A DNA stretch of 64,000 nt from Cesiribacter andamanensis AMV16 (GCF_000348925.1 NZ_AODQ01000005.1:1-64000), one strand, 5' to 3'; positions 51,881 to 62,291 are shown, counted from the first letter of the stretch. Made by a program: numbers and translations. Notes: generated by a model from the sequence alone, not told the origin.

Positions 51881-53536
51881 ATGAAAAAGCGTTTTTTTTC
51901 GCTGCCTATTCTGGCAGCTGCCCTGCTGGCGGGCTGCACCTCACTGCCCGAAAGTGAACAACAGACCCAGGCGGTCGACTATATCCTGACCAATGGCCGC
52001 ATTTACACCGTAGACAGCAGCTTTACGGTTCACCAGGCCATGGCCGTGCGCGAAGGCCGTATTGTGGCAACCGGCAGCTCCGATGACATCCAAAAACGAT
52101 TTACATCTGATAGTCTGGTAAATCTGCAGGGGAAAGCGGTCTATCCGGGTTTTATCGATGCGCATTGCCATTTTTACCGCTACGGTCTGGGTCTGCAAAC
52201 AGCCGATCTGGTAGGGGCATCCTCCTGGCAGGAAGTGCTGCAACGCCTGCAGGAGCAGCGGCGCCAGTTCCCCCAGGCCGACTGGCTGCTTGGGCGGGGT
52301 TGGGACCAGAACGACTGGCCGGTGAAGGAATTTCCCACTCGGGCCGAGCTGGACAGGCTGTTTCCCGACATCCCGGTATTCATCACCCGGGTAGATGGCC
52401 ATGCCGCCATTGCCAACGGCCGGGCACTGCAGCTTGCAGGCATTACAGCTGCCAGCCGCATAGAAGGCGGCAAGATTGGCCTGGAGGGCGGTCAACCCTC
52501 AGGCCTCCTGATCGATAATGCCGTAGACCTGGTTAGTAGCAAGATTCCGGAGCCGGACCGTCAGGAGCAGATCGCTGCGCTCCGGCAGGCCGAGCGTAAC
52601 GTGTTTGCCGTGGGCCTTACCAGCGTGGCCGATGCAGGCCTGGACCGCTCCACCATCCACCTGATCGATTCCCTTCAGGAAGAGGGCGCCCTGCAGATCA
52701 GGGTATATGCCATGCTCAATCCTACAGAAGAGAATATGCTGCACTATTTTGAGAGCGGTCCGCTGAAAAAAGAACGGCTTACGGTTACGTCCTTTAAGAT
52801 CTACAGCGATGGCGCCCTGGGCAGCCGCGGAGCCCTGCTGCTGGCCCCCTATTCTGACGATCAGGATAACCACGGCCTGCTGCTAAGCCAGCCCTTCTAT
52901 TTTGCCGACATGGCCAAAAAACTCCATGCCAATGGCTTTCAGATGAACACCCACTGCATTGGCGACTCGGCCAACCGCCTGGTGCTGGATACCTATGCCC
53001 AGGTACTTGGAGAAGACAACGACCGGCGCTGGCGCATCGAACACTCGCAGGTGGTGACTAAAGAAGATCTGCAGAAATACCAGCGCTACCGGGTGATCCC
53101 CTCCATTCAGCCCACCCATGCCACCTCGGATATGTACTGGGCTGCCGACCGGCTGGGCCAGCAGCGCGTAAAAACAGCTTACGCCTACCAGGATTTGCTG
53201 AAGCAAACCGGTGTTGTAGCCCTGGGTAGCGATTTTCCGGTAGAAGACATCAACCCCCTGTGGGGATTCTATGCCGCCATTGCCCGGCAGGATGAAAAAA
53301 GCTGGCCCGAAGGCGGTTTTCAGCCTGAGAACAAGCTGAGCCGGGAGCAGGCCCTGCGGGGCATGACCATCTGGGCGGCTTATGCCAACTTTGAGGAGGA
53401 AGAAAAAGGCAGTCTGGAAGCTGGCAAATGGGCCGATTTTGTGGTGCTTGAAAAAGACATTATGGAAGTTGCCGAGCGGGAAACGCGTGATGCCCGGGTG
53501 CTGCATACCGTAGTGGCCGGAAAAAAAGTTAACTAA
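51881..53536 (+). CDS. YtcJ-like amidohydrolase lipoprotein
   Basis: A 551-residue protein counted from MKKRFFSLPILAAALL. The lipobox LAGC is at about residue 20. The amidohydrolase fold has the PGFIDAHCHF metal motif (about 90-100), EHSQVV, and the Asp of GSDFPVEDINP near the end. It lies in the YtcJ/LAF3 group, which hydrolyses amides or related bonds. The lipoprotein signal puts it on the envelope. The substrate is unknown. Confidence 0.9.
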   Translation: MKKRFFSLPILAAALLAGCTSLPESEQQTQAVDYILTNGRIYTVDSSFTVHQAMAVREGRIVATGSSDDIQKRFTSDSLVNLQGKAVYPGFIDAHCHFYRYGLGLQTADLVGASSWQEVLQRLQEQRRQFPQADWLLGRGWDQNDWPVKEFPTRAELDRLFPDIPVFITRVDGHAAIANGRALQLAGITAASRIEGGKIGLEGGQPSGLLIDNAVDLVSSKIPEPDRQEQIAALRQAERNVFAVGLTSVADAGLDRSTIHLIDSLQEEGALQIRVYAMLNPTEENMLHYFESGPLKKERLTVTSFKIYSDGALGSRGALLLAPYSDDQDNHGLLLSQPFYFADMAKKLHANGFQMNTHCIGDSANRLVLDTYAQVLGEDNDRRWRIEHSQVVTKEDLQKYQRYRVIPSIQPTHATSDMYWAADRLGQQRVKTAYAYQDLLKQTGVVALGSDFPVEDINPLWGFYAAIARQDEKSWPEGGFQPENKLSREQALRGMTIWAAYANFEEEEKGSLEAGKWADFVVLEKDIMEVAERETRDARVLHTVVAGKKVN

Positions 53537-53595
53537 GGTAAGCATTTGTGTTTTAGCCCCTTAGCTCACTTCCACTAAAAAAGCCCTTCCCCTGC

Positions 53596-53626
53596 TTTGG
53601 CACTTTGGTGAAAAAGGCTACTTTTG
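53596..53626 (+). promoter_or_regulatory. Promoter of tRNA-Tyr
   Basis: TTTG at 53596-53599 and TACTTTTG at 53619-53626 are separated by exactly 19 nt, matching the Bacteroidota consensus. The tRNA begins 51 nt downstream of the -7 box. Confidence 0.75.
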
Positions 53627-53640
53627 CAACCGCTTCAAGG

Positions 53641-53676
53641 CATTCCATGCCGGGCACTCCATGCCGGGTACTCCAT
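53641..53676 (+). repeat. Short tandem repeat before tRNA-Tyr
   Basis: The word CTCCATGCCGGG(C/T)A is repeated about 2.5 times in the leader between the promoter and the tRNA. Confidence 0.8.
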
Positions 53677-53759
53677 GGGGAGATTCCAGAGCGGCCAAAT
53701 GGGACGGACTGTAAATCCGTTGTCTTACGACTTCGAAGGTTCGAATCCTTCTCTCCCCA
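53677..53759 (+). tRNA. tRNA-Tyr (anticodon GTA)
   Basis: An 83-nt type II tRNA: acceptor GGGGAGA/TCTCCCC, D arm, anticodon loop CTGTAAA, a long variable arm, and T arm AAGGTTCGAATCCTT. Discriminator A; CCA not encoded. Confidence 0.95.
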
Positions 53760-53760
53760 C

Positions 53761-53793
53761 AAAAAAGACTGACAGCTGCTGTCAGTCTTTTTT
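53761..53793. terminator. Terminator between tRNA-Tyr and the CopZ-like gene
   Basis: AAAAAAGACTGACAGC pairs with GCTGTCAGTCTTTTTT. It can end both the tRNA transcript and the convergent minus-strand gene. Confidence 0.9.
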
Positions 53794-53813
53794 GTTTTAG
53801 GTGTGGCAGGCTT

Positions 53814-54023
53814 TTACTGGCGCTCGATCTTAAAGCCGGCATCCTGTACGGCCTTGACTACTTCTTTTTCATTTACAGCATCTCCCTCTACAGTCAGGAT
53901 CTTTTCCCGAGTGGCGGTGTCCACTTTCCATTGTTCTACCGATTCGGCTTTCTGCATAAAGGGGGTCACCTTGGCAACACAGCTGCCGCAGTTGATATTG
54001 GTCTTGAATTGGATCTTTTTCAT
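53814..54023 (-). CDS. CopZ-like heavy-metal-binding protein
   Basis: A 69-residue protein counted from MKKIQFKTNI; the ORF upstream lacks the fold. It is a single HMA domain: the metal-binding CGSC is at about residues 12-15, in INCGSCVAKV, and the second half ends VVKAVQDAGFKIER. It should bind and hand over copper to the neighbouring CopA. The spacing of 155 nt to copA contains a heptamer repeat, so it may be transcribed from its own promoter or after copA. Confidence 0.88.
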   Translation of the reverse strand: MKKIQFKTNINCGSCVAKVTPFMQKAESVEQWKVDTATREKILTVEGDAVNEKEVVKAVQDAGFKIERQ

Positions 54024-54136
54024 TGTATTCGTATTGAGTAGTGAGTAGTAAGTATCGAGACGGCGAGGAAAATGGTTATTACCAATGGTTCCCGGCCGCA
54101 ACCTTACTTTTCCGTTTAAAATTTATTGTCCATTGT

Positions 54137-54181
54137 CTAACTTCTAACTTCTAACTTCTAACTTCTAACTTCTAACTTCTA
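54137..54181. repeat. Heptanucleotide tandem repeat (ACTTCTA)n
   Basis: About six and a half copies of a 7-bp unit end at the copA stop codon (54179-54181). The word CATTGTC just before it (54131) recurs at 57205-57235. Confidence 0.9.
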
Positions 54182-56404
54182 AATCCTTACGCTTTTTAGC
54201 CGCAGACTGTTGAGCACCACCGATACGGAACTCAGGGCCATGGCCGCACCCGCCAGCATGGGGTTGAGCAGGAAGCCGGTAAAGGGGTACAATAGGCCCG
54301 CTGCAATGGGAATCCCGATCAGGTTGTAGATGAAGGCCCAGAACAGGTTTTGCCGGATGGTTTTTACGGTCTGACGGGATAGGCGCAGGGCCCTGGGGAT
54401 GTGGTTGAGGTCGGAAGAAATCAGGGTCATTTTGGCCACATCCATGGCAATATCCGATCCCTTGCCCATGGCAATGCTCACATCGGCCTGGGCCAGCGCC
54501 TGTGAATCGTTGATGCCATCGCCTACCATGGCCACTACCCTGCCCTGTTGCTGCAGCTCGGCAACATAAGCAGCCTTGTCGGAGGGAAGTACCTCGGCCT
54601 TTACATGACTGAGCCCTACCTTGCTGGCTACGGCCGCAGCGGTATGCGCATTGTCGCCGGTGAGCATGTGCACCTCTATGCCTTCATTTTGCAGCTTTTG
54701 AATGGCTGAAGCAGAGGTTTCCTTTATGGCATCCGCAATGGCCAATACCCCCAGCACTTCGCGGCTATTGGCAAAATAAATCACCGTTTTGGCTTCTTCC
54801 CGCAGCTTTTTGGCATGGGCTTCCAGCTGGACATCCAGCGACACCCCCTCTTCCATCATTAATTTCCGGTTCCCGGCCAGGTAGCGTTCGCTGCCATGAC
54901 GGGCCGTGGCACCCCGGCCAGTAATGCTCTCGAAGGCGGATACCAGCAGGGCCTCTACCCCTTCCTCCCGCAGGCTTCTGACAATGGCCTCTGCCAGGGG
55001 GTGTTCGGAGCGCTGCTCTAATCCCATCAGGATCTCTTTCAGCACGGGAGCCTCCTGCGACCGCAGCCAATACGCATCCGTTACCTGCGGCTTGCCCTGA
55101 GTAATGGTGCCGGTCTTGTCCAGCACTACGGCGTTCACTTTATAGGCGGTTTCCAGACTTTCGGCATCCTTGATGAGGATACCCCCCTCGGCGCCGCGGC
55201 CCATGCCCACCATCAGCGCGGTAGGGGTAGCAAGTCCCAGTGCGCACGGACAGGCAATCACCAGCACCGTAACCAGCGCCAGCAGCGCCTGCACCAGCGT
55301 ACCCCCTGCCAGCAGCCAGGTGGCAAATGCCAGCACGGCAATACCAATCACTACTGGCACAAAAATGCCGGCAATGCGGTCGGCAAGCTTTTGCACGGGG
55401 GCTTTACTGCCCTGCGCCTGCTGCACCATGCGCACGATTTGCGCCAGCATGGTATCGGCACCCACTTTTTCGGCCCGGAACACAAAGCTTCCTTTCCCAT
55501 TAAGGGTGCCGGCGAATACGGGTTCCTCTTCCCGTTTTTCTACCGGCAGGGGCTCTCCGGAGATCATGCTTTCATCTACATAAGAGCTTCCCTCCTGTAC
55601 CCGGCCATCAACGGGGATCTTATCGCCCGGGCGTACCAGAATGGCATCCCCTACGGCTACATCTTCCAGGGGCACCTCCCGTTCCTGGCCATCCACCAGC
55701 AGGCGCACGGTTTTGGGCTGAAGGCCCATGAGTTTTTTGATAGCCGTAGAGGTATGCGCCTTGGCCCGCTCTTCCAGCAGCTTGCCCAGCAAAATAAAGG
55801 CTACGATCACTGCCGCGGCTTCAAAATACACATGCGGATGCAGCCCCTGCCGGTGCAGCACTTCGGGGAACAGGGTATTAAAGGTGCTGAAAAGAAAAGC
55901 GATGCCTGTACTAAGGGCTACCAGCGTATCCATATTGGCACGCCCGTGTCGGGCCTGTTTGTAGGCGCCGGTAAAAAAGTTGCGGCCAAACAGGAAGAGT
56001 ACCGGCGCTGTCAGCAGCAGCATGATCCAGTTGGCATAGGGCATGTCCATCAGGAACATCCCGATGATGACCACCGGTACCGAGAGGCCAATGGCCCAGA
56101 GGGTCTTGCGGCGAAGGTCCCGCAGGTGGTGTGCATGCGCCTCTTCCTGCAGTTCCTCTCCCTTATCTTCGGCGATGATCATATCATAGCCCACATCCTG
56201 TACCGCCAGCTGAAGCTCCTGCAGACTGACCTGTTGCGGATCAAACTCCACAGCCACCTGCTGGGTTGCGTAGTTGACGGTGGCAGCAGCCACCCCTGCC
56301 TGTGTCTGCAGCGTAGATTCCACACTGGCCGCACAGCCGGCGCAGGTCATGCCTGTGACGGGCAGCAGCTTTTTAACCCGTGTATGTGGTGTGAGCGTTT
56401 CCAT
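54179..56404 (-). CDS. copA: Copper-translocating P1B-type ATPase
   Basis: This 741-residue pump exports Cu(I). The N-terminal HMA domain has [10 protein letters not shown] with C21/C24. The membrane helix with the CPC motif is at 385-387 (IACPCALG), the phosphorylated Asp is D429 (DKTGT), and the HP motif SEHPLAEAI and [10 protein letters not shown] follow. The A domain has SGEPLPV. Two His-containing segments before the first helix (AHAHHL) may add metal sites. Its neighbours are a CopZ-like chaperone and an HMA-AraC regulator, which makes a copper-resistance module. Confidence 0.95.
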   Translation of the reverse strand: METLTPHTRVKKLLPVTGMTCAGCAASVESTLQTQAGVAAATVNYATQQVAVEFDPQQVSLQELQLAVQDVGYDMIIAEDKGEELQEEAHAHHLRDLRRKTLWAIGLSVPVVIIGMFLMDMPYANWIMLLLTAPVLFLFGRNFFTGAYKQARHGRANMDTLVALSTGIAFLFSTFNTLFPEVLHRQGLHPHVYFEAAAVIVAFILLGKLLEERAKAHTSTAIKKLMGLQPKTVRLLVDGQEREVPLEDVAVGDAILVRPGDKIPVDGRVQEGSSYVDESMISGEPLPVEKREEEPVFAGTLNGKGSFVFRAEKVGADTMLAQIVRMVQQAQGSKAPVQKLADRIAGIFVPVVIGIAVLAFATWLLAGGTLVQALLALVTVLVIACPCALGLATPTALMVGMGRGAEGGILIKDAESLETAYKVNAVVLDKTGTITQGKPQVTDAYWLRSQEAPVLKEILMGLEQRSEHPLAEAIVRSLREEGVEALLVSAFESITGRGATARHGSERYLAGNRKLMMEEGVSLDVQLEAHAKKLREEAKTVIYFANSREVLGVLAIADAIKETSASAIQKLQNEGIEVHMLTGDNAHTAAAVASKVGLSHVKAEVLPSDKAAYVAELQQQGRVVAMVGDGINDSQALAQADVSIAMGKGSDIAMDVAKMTLISSDLNHIPRALRLSRQTVKTIRQNLFWAFIYNLIGIPIAAGLLYPFTGFLLNPMLAGAAMALSSVSVVLNSLRLKSVRI

Positions 56405-56502
56405 GTGTTTTAGGGTCTTGTACCAAAAAAATCTATATACAAAAATACGCAGTTGAGCCCCCTGCCGCTGTACACAATTCTGGAAAGGGTGTACAGGATT
56501 CT

Positions 56503-57069
56503 TTACTGCAGTCCATCCAACGGCTTGCGGCGGTTTTCGCCAATCTTTTTGAAATGGCTGGGGGTAAGGCCGGTCACCTTTTTGAATTGGGCCGACAGGT
56601 GGTGCACGCTGCTGTAGCCCAGCTGCCAGGCTATTTCACTAAGGGTTAGCTCATCATAGACCAGCAGTTCCTTTACCTTTTCGATGCGCTGCAGAATGGT
56701 ATATTTTTCAATGGTGGTGCCCTCCAGCGAAGAAAACAGGTTACTCAGATAGCTATAGTCCATATGGAGTTCATCAGCAATAAGGACTGAGAGGTTCTGG
56801 TGCCGGCGCTGTTGGTTGTGGTGCACTTCCCGTATGATCACCCCCTTGATTTTCTCCACCAGGGTGGCTTTGCGATCATCCAACAGCTCAAAGCCATCGG
56901 CCAGCAGCAGGGCAGCCAGTTGCTCTTTTTGGGCGTCCTGCAGTACTTCCTTTACCTGCAGCTCGCCCAGGCCGATCTGGTCTACGGTAAAGCCCAGCTG
57001 CTCGGCAACCTCCCGCACTACTTTGATGCAGCGGTTACAAACCATGTTTTTAATGTGGAGTGTGGTCAT
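56503..57069 (-). CDS. HMA-domain fused AraC-family regulator
   Basis: A 188-residue protein counted from [14 protein letters not shown]; an upstream ATG at 57117 reads into repeat-like sequence. The N-terminal part (1-80) is an HMA-like domain with CNRC at about 11-14. The C-terminal part (about 95-180) is an AraC DNA-binding domain with two HTHs ([19 protein letters not shown], then [19 protein letters not shown]). It probably senses copper or another thiophilic metal directly and controls copA, which lies 99 nt downstream. Confidence 0.88.
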   Translation of the reverse strand: MTTLHIKNMVCNRCIKVVREVAEQLGFTVDQIGLGELQVKEVLQDAQKEQLAALLLADGFELLDDRKATLVEKIKGVIIREVHHNQQRRHQNLSVLIADELHMDYSYLSNLFSSLEGTTIEKYTILQRIEKVKELLVYDELTLSEIAWQLGYSSVHHLSAQFKKVTGLTPSHFKKIGENRRKPLDGLQ

Positions 57070-57240
57070 GGAAAATGGCCTTTGGATAATGGACATTGGA
57101 CGAAAGACTATGGACACTAGACAATGGATATGGACTTAAAGGTAGGAGCTTAAAGGGGCCAGTGCATAGCGAACAGGCCTCAGGCTAAGACGTTAGACTT
57201 GCCTCTATCATCTATTGTCCATCGTCCATTGTTTATTTCT
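57070..57240. repeat. Low-complexity tract with GGACA/TGTCC words
   Basis: Words like TGGACATTGGAC, GGACACTAGACAATGG and ATTGTCCATCGTCCATTG recur in both orientations. This is degenerate simple repeat. It holds no ORF of its own. Confidence 0.7.
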
Positions 57241-57248
57241 CATAAACA

Positions 57249-57280
57249 CAAAAACTCCGCAACTTGCGCTGCGGAGTTTT
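57249..57280 (-). terminator. Terminator of the thrS-infC-rpmI-rplT operon
   Basis: AAAACTCCGC pairs with GCGGAGTTTT around a 12-nt loop, just after the rplT stop. Confidence 0.85.
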
Positions 57281-57304
57281 AAATAACCGATACCTACAGG
57301 TGAT

Positions 57305-57649
57305 TTATTTTACTTTGGACACAATAGCGGTAAACGCTTCCGGATGGTTCATGGCCAGGTCGGCCAGTACCTTGCGGTTCAGGGTGATGTTGGCGGCCTT
57401 CAGGCTACCCATCAGCTGAGAATACGAGAGGCCGTTTTCGCGGGCGCCGGCGTTGATACGCTGGATCCACAGCTGACGGAACTCGCGTTTTTTCACCTTA
57501 CGGTCGCGGTAGGCAAAGGCCCAGCCACGCTCTACGGTGTTTTTGGCTACGGTCCAAACGTTTTTACGGCGGCCAAAGTATCCTCTGGCGGCCTTAAGGA
57601 TTTTCTTCCTTCTAGCTTTTGATGCTACGTGATTTACTGATCTTGGCAT
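57305..57649 (-). CDS. rplT: 50S ribosomal protein L20
   Basis: A 114-residue protein: [20 protein letters not shown], then [40 protein letters not shown] and [20 protein letters not shown]. It binds 23S rRNA and is a translation-control protein in some bacteria. It ends the operon with rpmI and infC. Confidence 0.96.
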   Translation of the reverse strand: MPRSVNHVASKARRKKILKAARGYFGRRKNVWTVAKNTVERGWAFAYRDRKVKKREFRQLWIQRINAGARENGLSYSQLMGSLKAANITLNRKVLADLAMNHPEAFTAIVSKVK

Positions 57650-57746
57650 AGTACGTGTTGTTTTTGGCTATGGGCGCTTCGGTGATGAAGCCTTGCGTGT
57701 TGTAACAACCTTGAGCCCGGTAAACAGGGGTTAACCTTTAATTGAT

Positions 57747-57941
57747 TTAGATATTCAGCAGATCGCTTACGCGGTTCATGTCTGATTTGCTCACAAGAGC
57801 CATTTTCACCAGACCACGCTTGCGCTTGGTCGATTTCTTGGTCAGGATGTGGTTTTTAAACGCATGCTTGCGCTTAACTTTACCAGTACCTGTAAGCTTA
57901 AAACGCTTCTTCGCTCCCGCGTTCGTTTTTACTTTAGGCAT
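57747..57941 (-). CDS. rpmI: 50S ribosomal protein L35
   Basis: A 64-residue protein: [20 protein letters not shown], then [20 protein letters not shown] and [12 protein letters not shown]. Family length is 64-66. It lies between infC (24 nt) and rplT (97 nt). Confidence 0.96.
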   Translation of the reverse strand: MPKVKTNAGAKKRFKLTGTGKVKRKHAFKNHILTKKSTKRKRGLVKMALVSKSDMNRVSDLLNI

Positions 57942-57965
57942 TCTTCTATTATTTAACAGTATCGG

Positions 57966-58523
57966 TTACTTTTTCTTGGGCGGCGCCTTGGGCGATAACA
58001 TCAGAAACATCCGCTTACCTTCCAGTTTTGGAAGCTGCTCTACTTTGGCCAGATCCTCCAGGGCCTGGGCAAACTTGAGAAGCAAGATCTCACCACGTTC
58101 CTTAAACACAATGCTTCGTCCCACAAAGTGCACATAGGCTTTTACCTTGGCACCTTCTTCCATAAAGGTCTTGGCGTGCTTGAGCTTGAACTCGAAATCA
58201 TGGTCGTCGGTATTAGGGCCGAAGCGAATCTCCTTCACTACGGTCTTGGCGGCATTGGCCTTGATCTCCTTCTGCTTTTTCTTTTGCTCGTACTTGAACT
58301 TTGAATAGTCAATGATACGGCAAACAGGGGGATCTGCTTTGCCTGAGATCTCTACCAGGTCCAAGCCCTGCTCTTCGGCCATCTTAATGGCCTGCTGAAC
58401 GGGATAAACACCTGGTTCGATGTTCTCTCCTACTACCCGCACCTGGGGTGCTTTGATCTTGTTGTTAACTTTATAGGGCTCTTCTTCGCGCACCCTAAAG
58501 TTACTGCGCATGGGTCTTCTGAT
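57966..58523 (-). CDS. infC: Translation initiation factor IF-3
   Basis: This 185-residue factor binds the 30S subunit and checks initiation fidelity. The N domain ([21 protein letters not shown]) and C domain ([36 protein letters not shown]) are clear. The ATG at 58511 gives 181 residues. A better start is ATC at 58523, four codons upstream (IRRPMRSN), because a strong GGAGGT lies 4 nt before it, in a genome that otherwise lacks such sites. Rare AUU/AUC starts are known for infC and let IF-3 limit its own synthesis. The gene follows thrS with a promoter box between. Confidence 0.88.
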   Translation of the reverse strand: MRRPMRSNFRVREEEPYKVNNKIKAPQVRVVGENIEPGVYPVQQAIKMAEEQGLDLVEISGKADPPVCRIIDYSKFKYEQKKKQKEIKANAAKTVVKEIRFGPNTDDHDFEFKLKHAKTFMEEGAKVKAYVHFVGRSIVFKERGEILLLKFAQALEDLAKVEQLPKLEGKRMFLMLSPKAPPKKK

Positions 58524-58533
58524 GTGTACCTCC
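58524..58533 (-). promoter_or_regulatory. Strong Shine-Dalgarno sequence before infC
   Basis: GGAGGT on the minus strand (58528-58533), 4 nt from the ATC start. It decides the start site. Confidence 0.65.
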
Positions 58534-58597
58534 TGTTTTTATGGTAAAACAAAAACCATAAACGGTATTATACGCTACAAATACCGGATTTGAAGCG

Positions 58598-58605
58598 CAA
58601 ATATA
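58598..58605 (-). promoter_or_regulatory. -7 box upstream of infC
   Basis: TATATTTG on the minus strand matches TAnnTTTG and lies about 75 nt before the infC start. No clear -33 was seen at 19-21 nt. It would give infC-rpmI-rplT a promoter separate from thrS. Confidence 0.45.
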
Positions 58606-58655
58606 CGTTAATTTTCAGTATGTACTAATAGGCCTGCTCCGGATTTTGTTTAGGA

Positions 58656-60595
58656 TCAGCCTAAATATTCTGATATTTCTTCCTTAAACTGATCAACGAA
58701 GGCCTGCAGCGAAACACTGCCCTGGTCGCCCTGGCCATGGCGGCGTACGGCCACCTGGCGCTGCTCCTGCTCTTTTTCGCCCACTATCAGCATAAAGGGT
58801 ACTTTCTGCACCTCTGCATCGCGGATCTTGCGGCCGATCTTCTCATCACGGTGGTCTACCGAGCCGCGGATCTCGTGCTCCTGCAGCAGCTGCAGCACTT
58901 CATTGGCGTAATCGGCATATTTTCGCTGATGGGCAGTACGGCTACCTGATCGGGCGAGAGCCAGAGCGGGAAGTTGCCGCCACAGTGCTCGATAAGTACG
59001 GCCACAAAGCGCTCCATAGAGCCAAAAGGCGCCCGGTGGATCATCACCGGGCGGTGCTTCTGGTTATCGGCGCCGGCGTACTCCAGCTGAAAGCGCTCGG
59101 GCAGGTTATAGTCTACCTGTATGGTTCCCAGCTGCCAGCTGCGGTTCAGGGCATCGCGCACCATAAAGTCCAGCTTGGGACCATAAAAGGCGGCTTCGCC
59201 TTCTACCTGCACGGTGTTGAGTCCCTTTTCCTGAGCGGCTTCTATAATATCCAGCTGCGCCCGCTCCCACTGCTCGTCCTTACCAATGTACTTTTGCTTG
59301 TTATTGGGGTCGCGCAGGCTTATCTGGGCGGTATAGTTCTCAAAGCCCAGCGCACTAAAGGTATAGAGCACCAGATCGATCACCTTCTTGAATTCATCCT
59401 TTACCTGATCGGGCCGGCAGAAGATGTGGGCATCGTCCTGGGTAAAGCCCCGCACCCGCGTTAAGCCATGCAGCTCGCCGCTCTGCTCATAACGGTACAC
59501 GGTGCCAAACTCGGCAAGGCGCACCGGCAGGTCTTTGTAGCTGCGGGGCTTGGCTTTGTAGATCTCACAGTGGTGCGGGCAGTTCATGGGTTTGAGGAAA
59601 AACTCCTCCCCTTCATTGGGGGTCTTGATAGACTGAAAGGAGTCTGCCCCGTACTTCTCGTAGTGGCCGCTGGTCACATAGAGCTCTTTGTTGCCAATAT
59701 GGGGGGTGACCACCTGATCGTAACCCGCCCGGCGCTGGGCTTTGCGCATGAACTGCTCCAGGCGCTCCCGCAGCATGGTACCTTTGGGCAGCCAGAGGGG
59801 CAGGCCCATGCCTACCTTTTCGCTGAAGGTAAACAGCTCCAGTTCCCGGCCCAGCTTGCGGTGATCCCGCTTTTTGGCCTCTTCGATCATCTTCAGGTAC
59901 TCCTGCAATTCACCCGCCTTGGGGAAGCTAATGCCGTAGATGCGGGTAAGCTGCTTGCGCTTTTCGTCACCGCGCCAGTAGGCTCCGGCTACGTTCAGCA
60001 GCTTGATGGCTTTGATAAAACCGGTATGGGGAATGTGCGGCCCGCGGCAAAGGTCGGTAAAATTACCCTGCTGATAGAAGGTGATGGTACCGTCTTCCAG
60101 GCCTTCCAGGAGCTCAAGCTTGTACTCGTCGTTCTTCTCCTGAAAATACTGAACTGCCTCAGCCTTGCTCATGGCCCGGCGGCTATACTCGCTTTTTTGT
60201 TTGGCCAGTTCGGCCATTTTCTGCTCTATAGTGGCCAGATCGGTTTCGCCCAGGGTTTGCTCGCCCAGGTCCACATCATAGTAAAATCCCTGTTCAATGT
60301 TGGGGCCAATGCCAAACTTCACGCCCGGATAGAGGGCTTCCAGGGCTTCGGCCAGCAGGTGAGCGCTGGAGTGCCAGAAGGCGCCTTTGCCCTCGGTATC
60401 GTTCCAGGTGAGTAGCTGCAGCTGGGCATCTTCCTCTATGGGGCGGGTGGCGTCCCATACCTGGCCGTTTACCTTGGCGGCCAGCACATTGCGGGCCAGG
60501 CCCTCACTGATGCTTAAGGCGACATCCAGGCCAGAGCTCCCTTTGGGGTACTGGCGTACACTACCATCAGGCAGTGTTATGTTGATTTGTTCCAT
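58656..60595 (-). CDS. thrS: Threonyl-tRNA synthetase, frame-disrupted near the C terminus
   Basis: The first frame (60595 to about 58924) has the TGS domain (residues 1-62), the editing domain ([11 protein letters not shown], about 78) and the class II core (motif 2 FRYEQSGE-type [23 protein letters not shown], and zinc residues C, H in [10 protein letters not shown]). The second frame (58924 to 58656) has the anticodon-binding domain ([29 protein letters not shown]). A single A missing in a run of four A (58920-58923, T on plus) separates them; adding it gives [17 protein letters not shown]. As an essential enzyme, a consensus error is the likely reason. Confidence 0.88.
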
Positions 60596-60600
60596 TCGGC

Positions 60601-61722
60601 CTACTCGTCTACTGTTTTGGGTTTTACCGTATTTGCTTCCGGCAAACTGTTTATCTCGGCCTGCCGGGCTTTCCAGCGGGCTATGTTCTCCAGGGTTTTG
60701 TCTACCACCACCAGGGCCTGACGGGCCTCCAGATAGGTAGTGTCGATCAGAAGGGCATTGCGGTACTGCTCCCGGGCGGTATAGTACTGCCGTTTGCGAT
60801 CATACAGCTTGCCGAGCCAAAAGTAAGCCTCTTTCGAACGGCTGTCAAGTGCCAGGGTACGGTTAAAATAATATTCGGCCGAATCGGTACGGTTTTGGTC
60901 CAGGTGCAGGCGGGCGATCATCAGCGCGATGTCGGGTTTCTCTCCCCTTTGTTGCTGGATCTGATGCAGTACCACCTGGGCACTGTCGGGCATGCGTGCC
61001 TCCATAAGCAGGGCCACCGCCTGTAGCGGCAGCGCTTCATCTTCGGGCTGCAGTGCCATGCTTTTGCTCAGGTACCGCAGCGCCTGCCGGTAGTTTTTCT
61101 CTGAGCGGTAAATGGCCGAAAGGATGGTATAGAGCTCTGGCTGACCCTCCAGCAGCCCCAGGTTGTCTTCCAGATGGGTTTTTGCCCGGGCAGTATCGCC
61201 CTGGGTCATATAGAGCTTCCCTTTTTCAAAGATCAGCTGGCTGTTGCGGGGCTCTGCCTCCAGGGCTTTGTTAAGATAATTCATGGCCTGGGGATAAAAA
61301 CCCTGCTGGGCATTTACCTGGGCCATAATGGTATAGGCGCTGGCCGTCCGATCACCCAGCTGCCAGGCAAACTGGATGGACTCTTCGGCACGGCGGTGCT
61401 TGCCGGTAGCCAGAAACAGGCGCGCCAGCTCCTTATGGTAGAGGGCATTGGAAGAATCCAGCTTTACGGCACGCTTCAGGTTTAGAATGGCATTGTTGCT
61501 GTTGCCCATGGCTTCCAGAATCCGTGCCTTTTGGTAGTAGCCGTCGGGATTGGACGGATACTGCTCTATGGTCTGGCCAATGGCCTTGAGGGCCGTCTGG
61601 TGATAGTCAGCGGTATACACAGGCTGGGCATACATTTTCTCGCCGGTCTCTTCCGGTCTGCAGGATGCCAGGCCCAGCACAAGCGCAATGATCAGGCTAT
61701 GGGTGAGAACTAGTTTATTCAT
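60601..61722 (-). CDS. TPR lipoprotein
   Basis: A 373-residue protein counted from [17 protein letters not shown]; the longer ORF lacks a signal. The lipobox is LASC (C about 21). About nine TPRs follow ([60 protein letters not shown]). It should form a scaffold on the periplasmic side of the envelope. The stop lies 5 nt before the thrS start, so it can be cotranscribed with thrS. Confidence 0.88.
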   Translation of the reverse strand: MNKLVLTHSLIIALVLGLASCRPEETGEKMYAQPVYTADYHQTALKAIGQTIEQYPSNPDGYYQKARILEAMGNSNNAILNLKRAVKLDSSNALYHKELARLFLATGKHRRAEESIQFAWQLGDRTASAYTIMAQVNAQQGFYPQAMNYLNKALEAEPRNSQLIFEKGKLYMTQGDTARAKTHLEDNLGLLEGQPELYTILSAIYRSEKNYRQALRYLSKSMALQPEDEALPLQAVALLMEARMPDSAQVVLHQIQQQRGEKPDIALMIARLHLDQNRTDSAEYYFNRTLALDSRSKEAYFWLGKLYDRKRQYYTAREQYRNALLIDTTYLEARQALVVVDKTLENIARWKARQAEINSLPEANTVKPKTVDE

Positions 61723-61811
61723 TTCCCTAAAAATAACACAGGCAGGCGGAAAGTTCGCCATCGGCTCTGAAAATCCTTTCTGGCAGGTGCATCTGTAGGA
61801 AATGAGATGAA

Positions 61812-62291
61812 TCAACCTGCCTTGCGGAGCCCGTCATAAGCTGAGCCGGCAGCGGCAGCATACACCGCATGGTTGAGGCCATCGGTCAGGATCTCCTCCC
61901 CACTCCACCTGGTGATGGGCTTTGCCAGGCCAAGCTTGGGCAGCATATAGGCAGCGGCTCCCCAGATGGCCAGCCAGTGCAGGGTGGTTGCGGGCAGGCC
62001 ACGGATGCCCAGCGCATCTAAACCGCCTCTGAAGAGGCCCCAGCCAGTACCATAGGCAACATGCACCAGGTTGTTCATGCTTTCTTTTGAGGCCTTGCTC
62101 TGTGGTTCAATGTCCAGCACTTTTTCAGCAGCTTCGGCAGGGGCATCACTGCTTTCCCTGCCGGTGATTTTCATTTCCAGCAGCTGGGCGGCGGTTATGG
62201 CTACCGTACCCAGCAGCCCGGCCAGCAGGCCTCTTCCCAGGTGAAGGGCCAGGCTATCGCCGGCTGCTCCAATTTTTTTTATGGTTCTCAT
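61812..62291 (-). CDS. Small conserved membrane protein of unknown function
   Basis: A 159-residue protein with about three membrane helices: 18-40 (LGRGLLAGLLGTVAITAAQLL), 75-95 and 100-125 (LHWLAIWGAAAYMLPKLG). The pattern resembles the YagU/DUF1440 group of membrane proteins; this is not certain. It ends 90 nt before the TPR lipoprotein gene and is the last of three small minus-strand genes. Confidence 0.65.
   Translation of the reverse strand: MRTIKKIGAAGDSLALHLGRGLLAGLLGTVAITAAQLLEMKITGRESSDAPAEAAEKVLDIEPQSKASKESMNNLVHVAYGTGWGLFRGGLDALGIRGLPATTLHWLAIWGAAAYMLPKLGLAKPITRWSGEEILTDGLNHAVYAAAAGSAYDGLRKAG

Noticed and set aside
54137-54181. A CRISPR-like array
   Set aside because: The unit is 7 bp with no spacers; it is a simple tandem repeat.
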